This document shows, piece by piece, positions 51,815 to 52,358 of a stretch of DNA of 52,358 bases; positions within the stretch are counted from its first letter, which is position 1, and every line of letters begins with the position of its first letter. Both the position numbers and the translations under genes were made by a program. The DNA lies in assembly GCF_000177075.1 (NCBI RefSeq), contig NZ_ADEG01000030.1, forward strand, positions 1 through 52,358, written 5' to 3'. This DNA comes from Hoylesella buccalis ATCC 35310. GTDB lineage: Bacteria; Bacteroidota; Bacteroidia; Bacteroidales; Bacteroidaceae. The notes beneath the pieces were generated by a model that saw nothing but the letters and a program-made list of their open reading frames with translations, searched no databases and was not told the origin of the DNA.

Positions 51815-52358
51815 CTATTTCTGAATATATTTCTTTCCGTTTTTAATGACAATGCCTTTATAGCTCTCGTTCACACGACTGCCACTGAGGTCGTATATTT
51901 TCCCTCGACTTCCTGGTTGTAAGTCTTCAATGGTCAATACCTGTGGTTTTGCTTGTGAAGTAACCCGTGGTGGGGTTAGCCATCTCAATGCCGATTTTGT
52001 TTGCGTTGAACGAAGTGTAGGTACCTTTCAGCTTCGTACAGTTTTCAAACATAGATTTATCATTAACAGGACGACCAACATTCCAGTTACTGTTGCAGAA
52101 AATAGTGGTCAGGGACTCGCAGTCATAGAACATCCATCTCATGTCGGTGACGTTTTCTGCTTTGAATTTGCGCAGGTCGAGCGATGTCAATGCCTTGCAA
52201 CCAATGAACATCCATCTCATGTCGGTGACGTTTTCTGATTTGAATTTGCTTACATCGAGCGATGTCAATGCCTGGCAGCCAGAGAACATGCCATACATGC
52301 CGGTGACGTTTTCAGTTTTGAATTTGCTTACATCGAGCGATGTCAATGCCTCGCAGCC
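51815..52358 (-). pseudogene. BspA-like DUF285 repeat surface protein, partial, C-terminal frameshift
   Basis: This is the 3' end of a gene that runs off the right edge. It encodes 26-residue DUF285/BspA-type leucine-rich repeats of the form LTSLDVSKFKSENVTDMRWM plus MFxGC; the 78-bp unit recurs at 52181, 52259 and 52337. One frame stops after TSKTTGIDH at 51927. The adjoining frame continues IEDLQPGSRGKIYDLSGSRV then KGIVIKNGKKYIQK and stops at 51815-51817, the usual short C-terminal tail of Bacteroidota secreted proteins (YDLxGRxV..KGIYI). Removing one base at about 51932-51933 would join them. BspA proteins bind host and bacterial surfaces in oral species. Confidence 0.8.

Noticed and set aside
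52181..52358. CRISPR array, from regular 78-bp repeats
   Set aside because: The repeats are in frame and encode BspA-type leucine-rich units without unique spacers.

Overview
The window reads as a Bacteroidota chromosome, most likely Prevotella or a close relative. The grounds are three SusC/SusD pairs, a hybrid two-component regulator, promoter boxes of the TAnnTTTG type, and a BspA-like repeat protein. No rRNA, tRNA or CRISPR array is visible. Function calls come from motif reading and memory of protein families; no search was run.

Layout. About 0.1-2.7 kb is a small accessory cluster on the minus strand: a DprA/SLOG-like protein, a RhuM-family protein, a DUF4145 protein and an XRE regulator. 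From 3.1 to 42.6 kb almost everything is on the minus strand and looks like one large polysaccharide utilization locus (PUL). In transcription order it holds a LacI regulator, FucI-type isomerase, DUF6786-like lipoprotein, SusC/SusD pair 3, small DUF4945-like lipoprotein, DUF4185/GH183, GH116, FucP-type permease, AraB-type kinase, GH172 (b), SusC/SusD pair 2, a degenerate DUF4886 protein, GH172 (a) and a GNAT acetyltransferase. A scar region follows (12.9-14.6 kb) with remnants of a GH2 enzyme and a DNA adenine methylase. Then come SusC/SusD pair 1 and the hybrid two-component regulator. From 43.1 to 52.4 kb lie a GH2 enzyme, lgt, ychF (with a 1-nt frameshift), a lipoprotein and repeat-protein pair, an orphan HigA, a 266-bp MITE-like element, and the 3' end of a BspA-like gene (also frameshifted).

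Main interpretation. GH183 (endo-D-arabinanase family), GH172 (exo-alpha-D-arabinofuranosidases) and GH116 (which includes an exo-beta-D-arabinofuranosidase) are the three families reported to act together on mycobacterial and corynebacterial D-arabinan. Here they sit with FucI, an AraB-like kinase and a FucP-like permease, and without fuculose aldolase or fucosidase. That suggests a full route from D-arabinan to D-arabinose, D-ribulose and D-ribulose 5-phosphate. I infer a D-arabinan utilization locus, that is, a Bacteroidota organism feeding on the arabinogalactan or lipoarabinomannan of Actinobacteria. The substrate assignment is inference; the gene families are the observed part.
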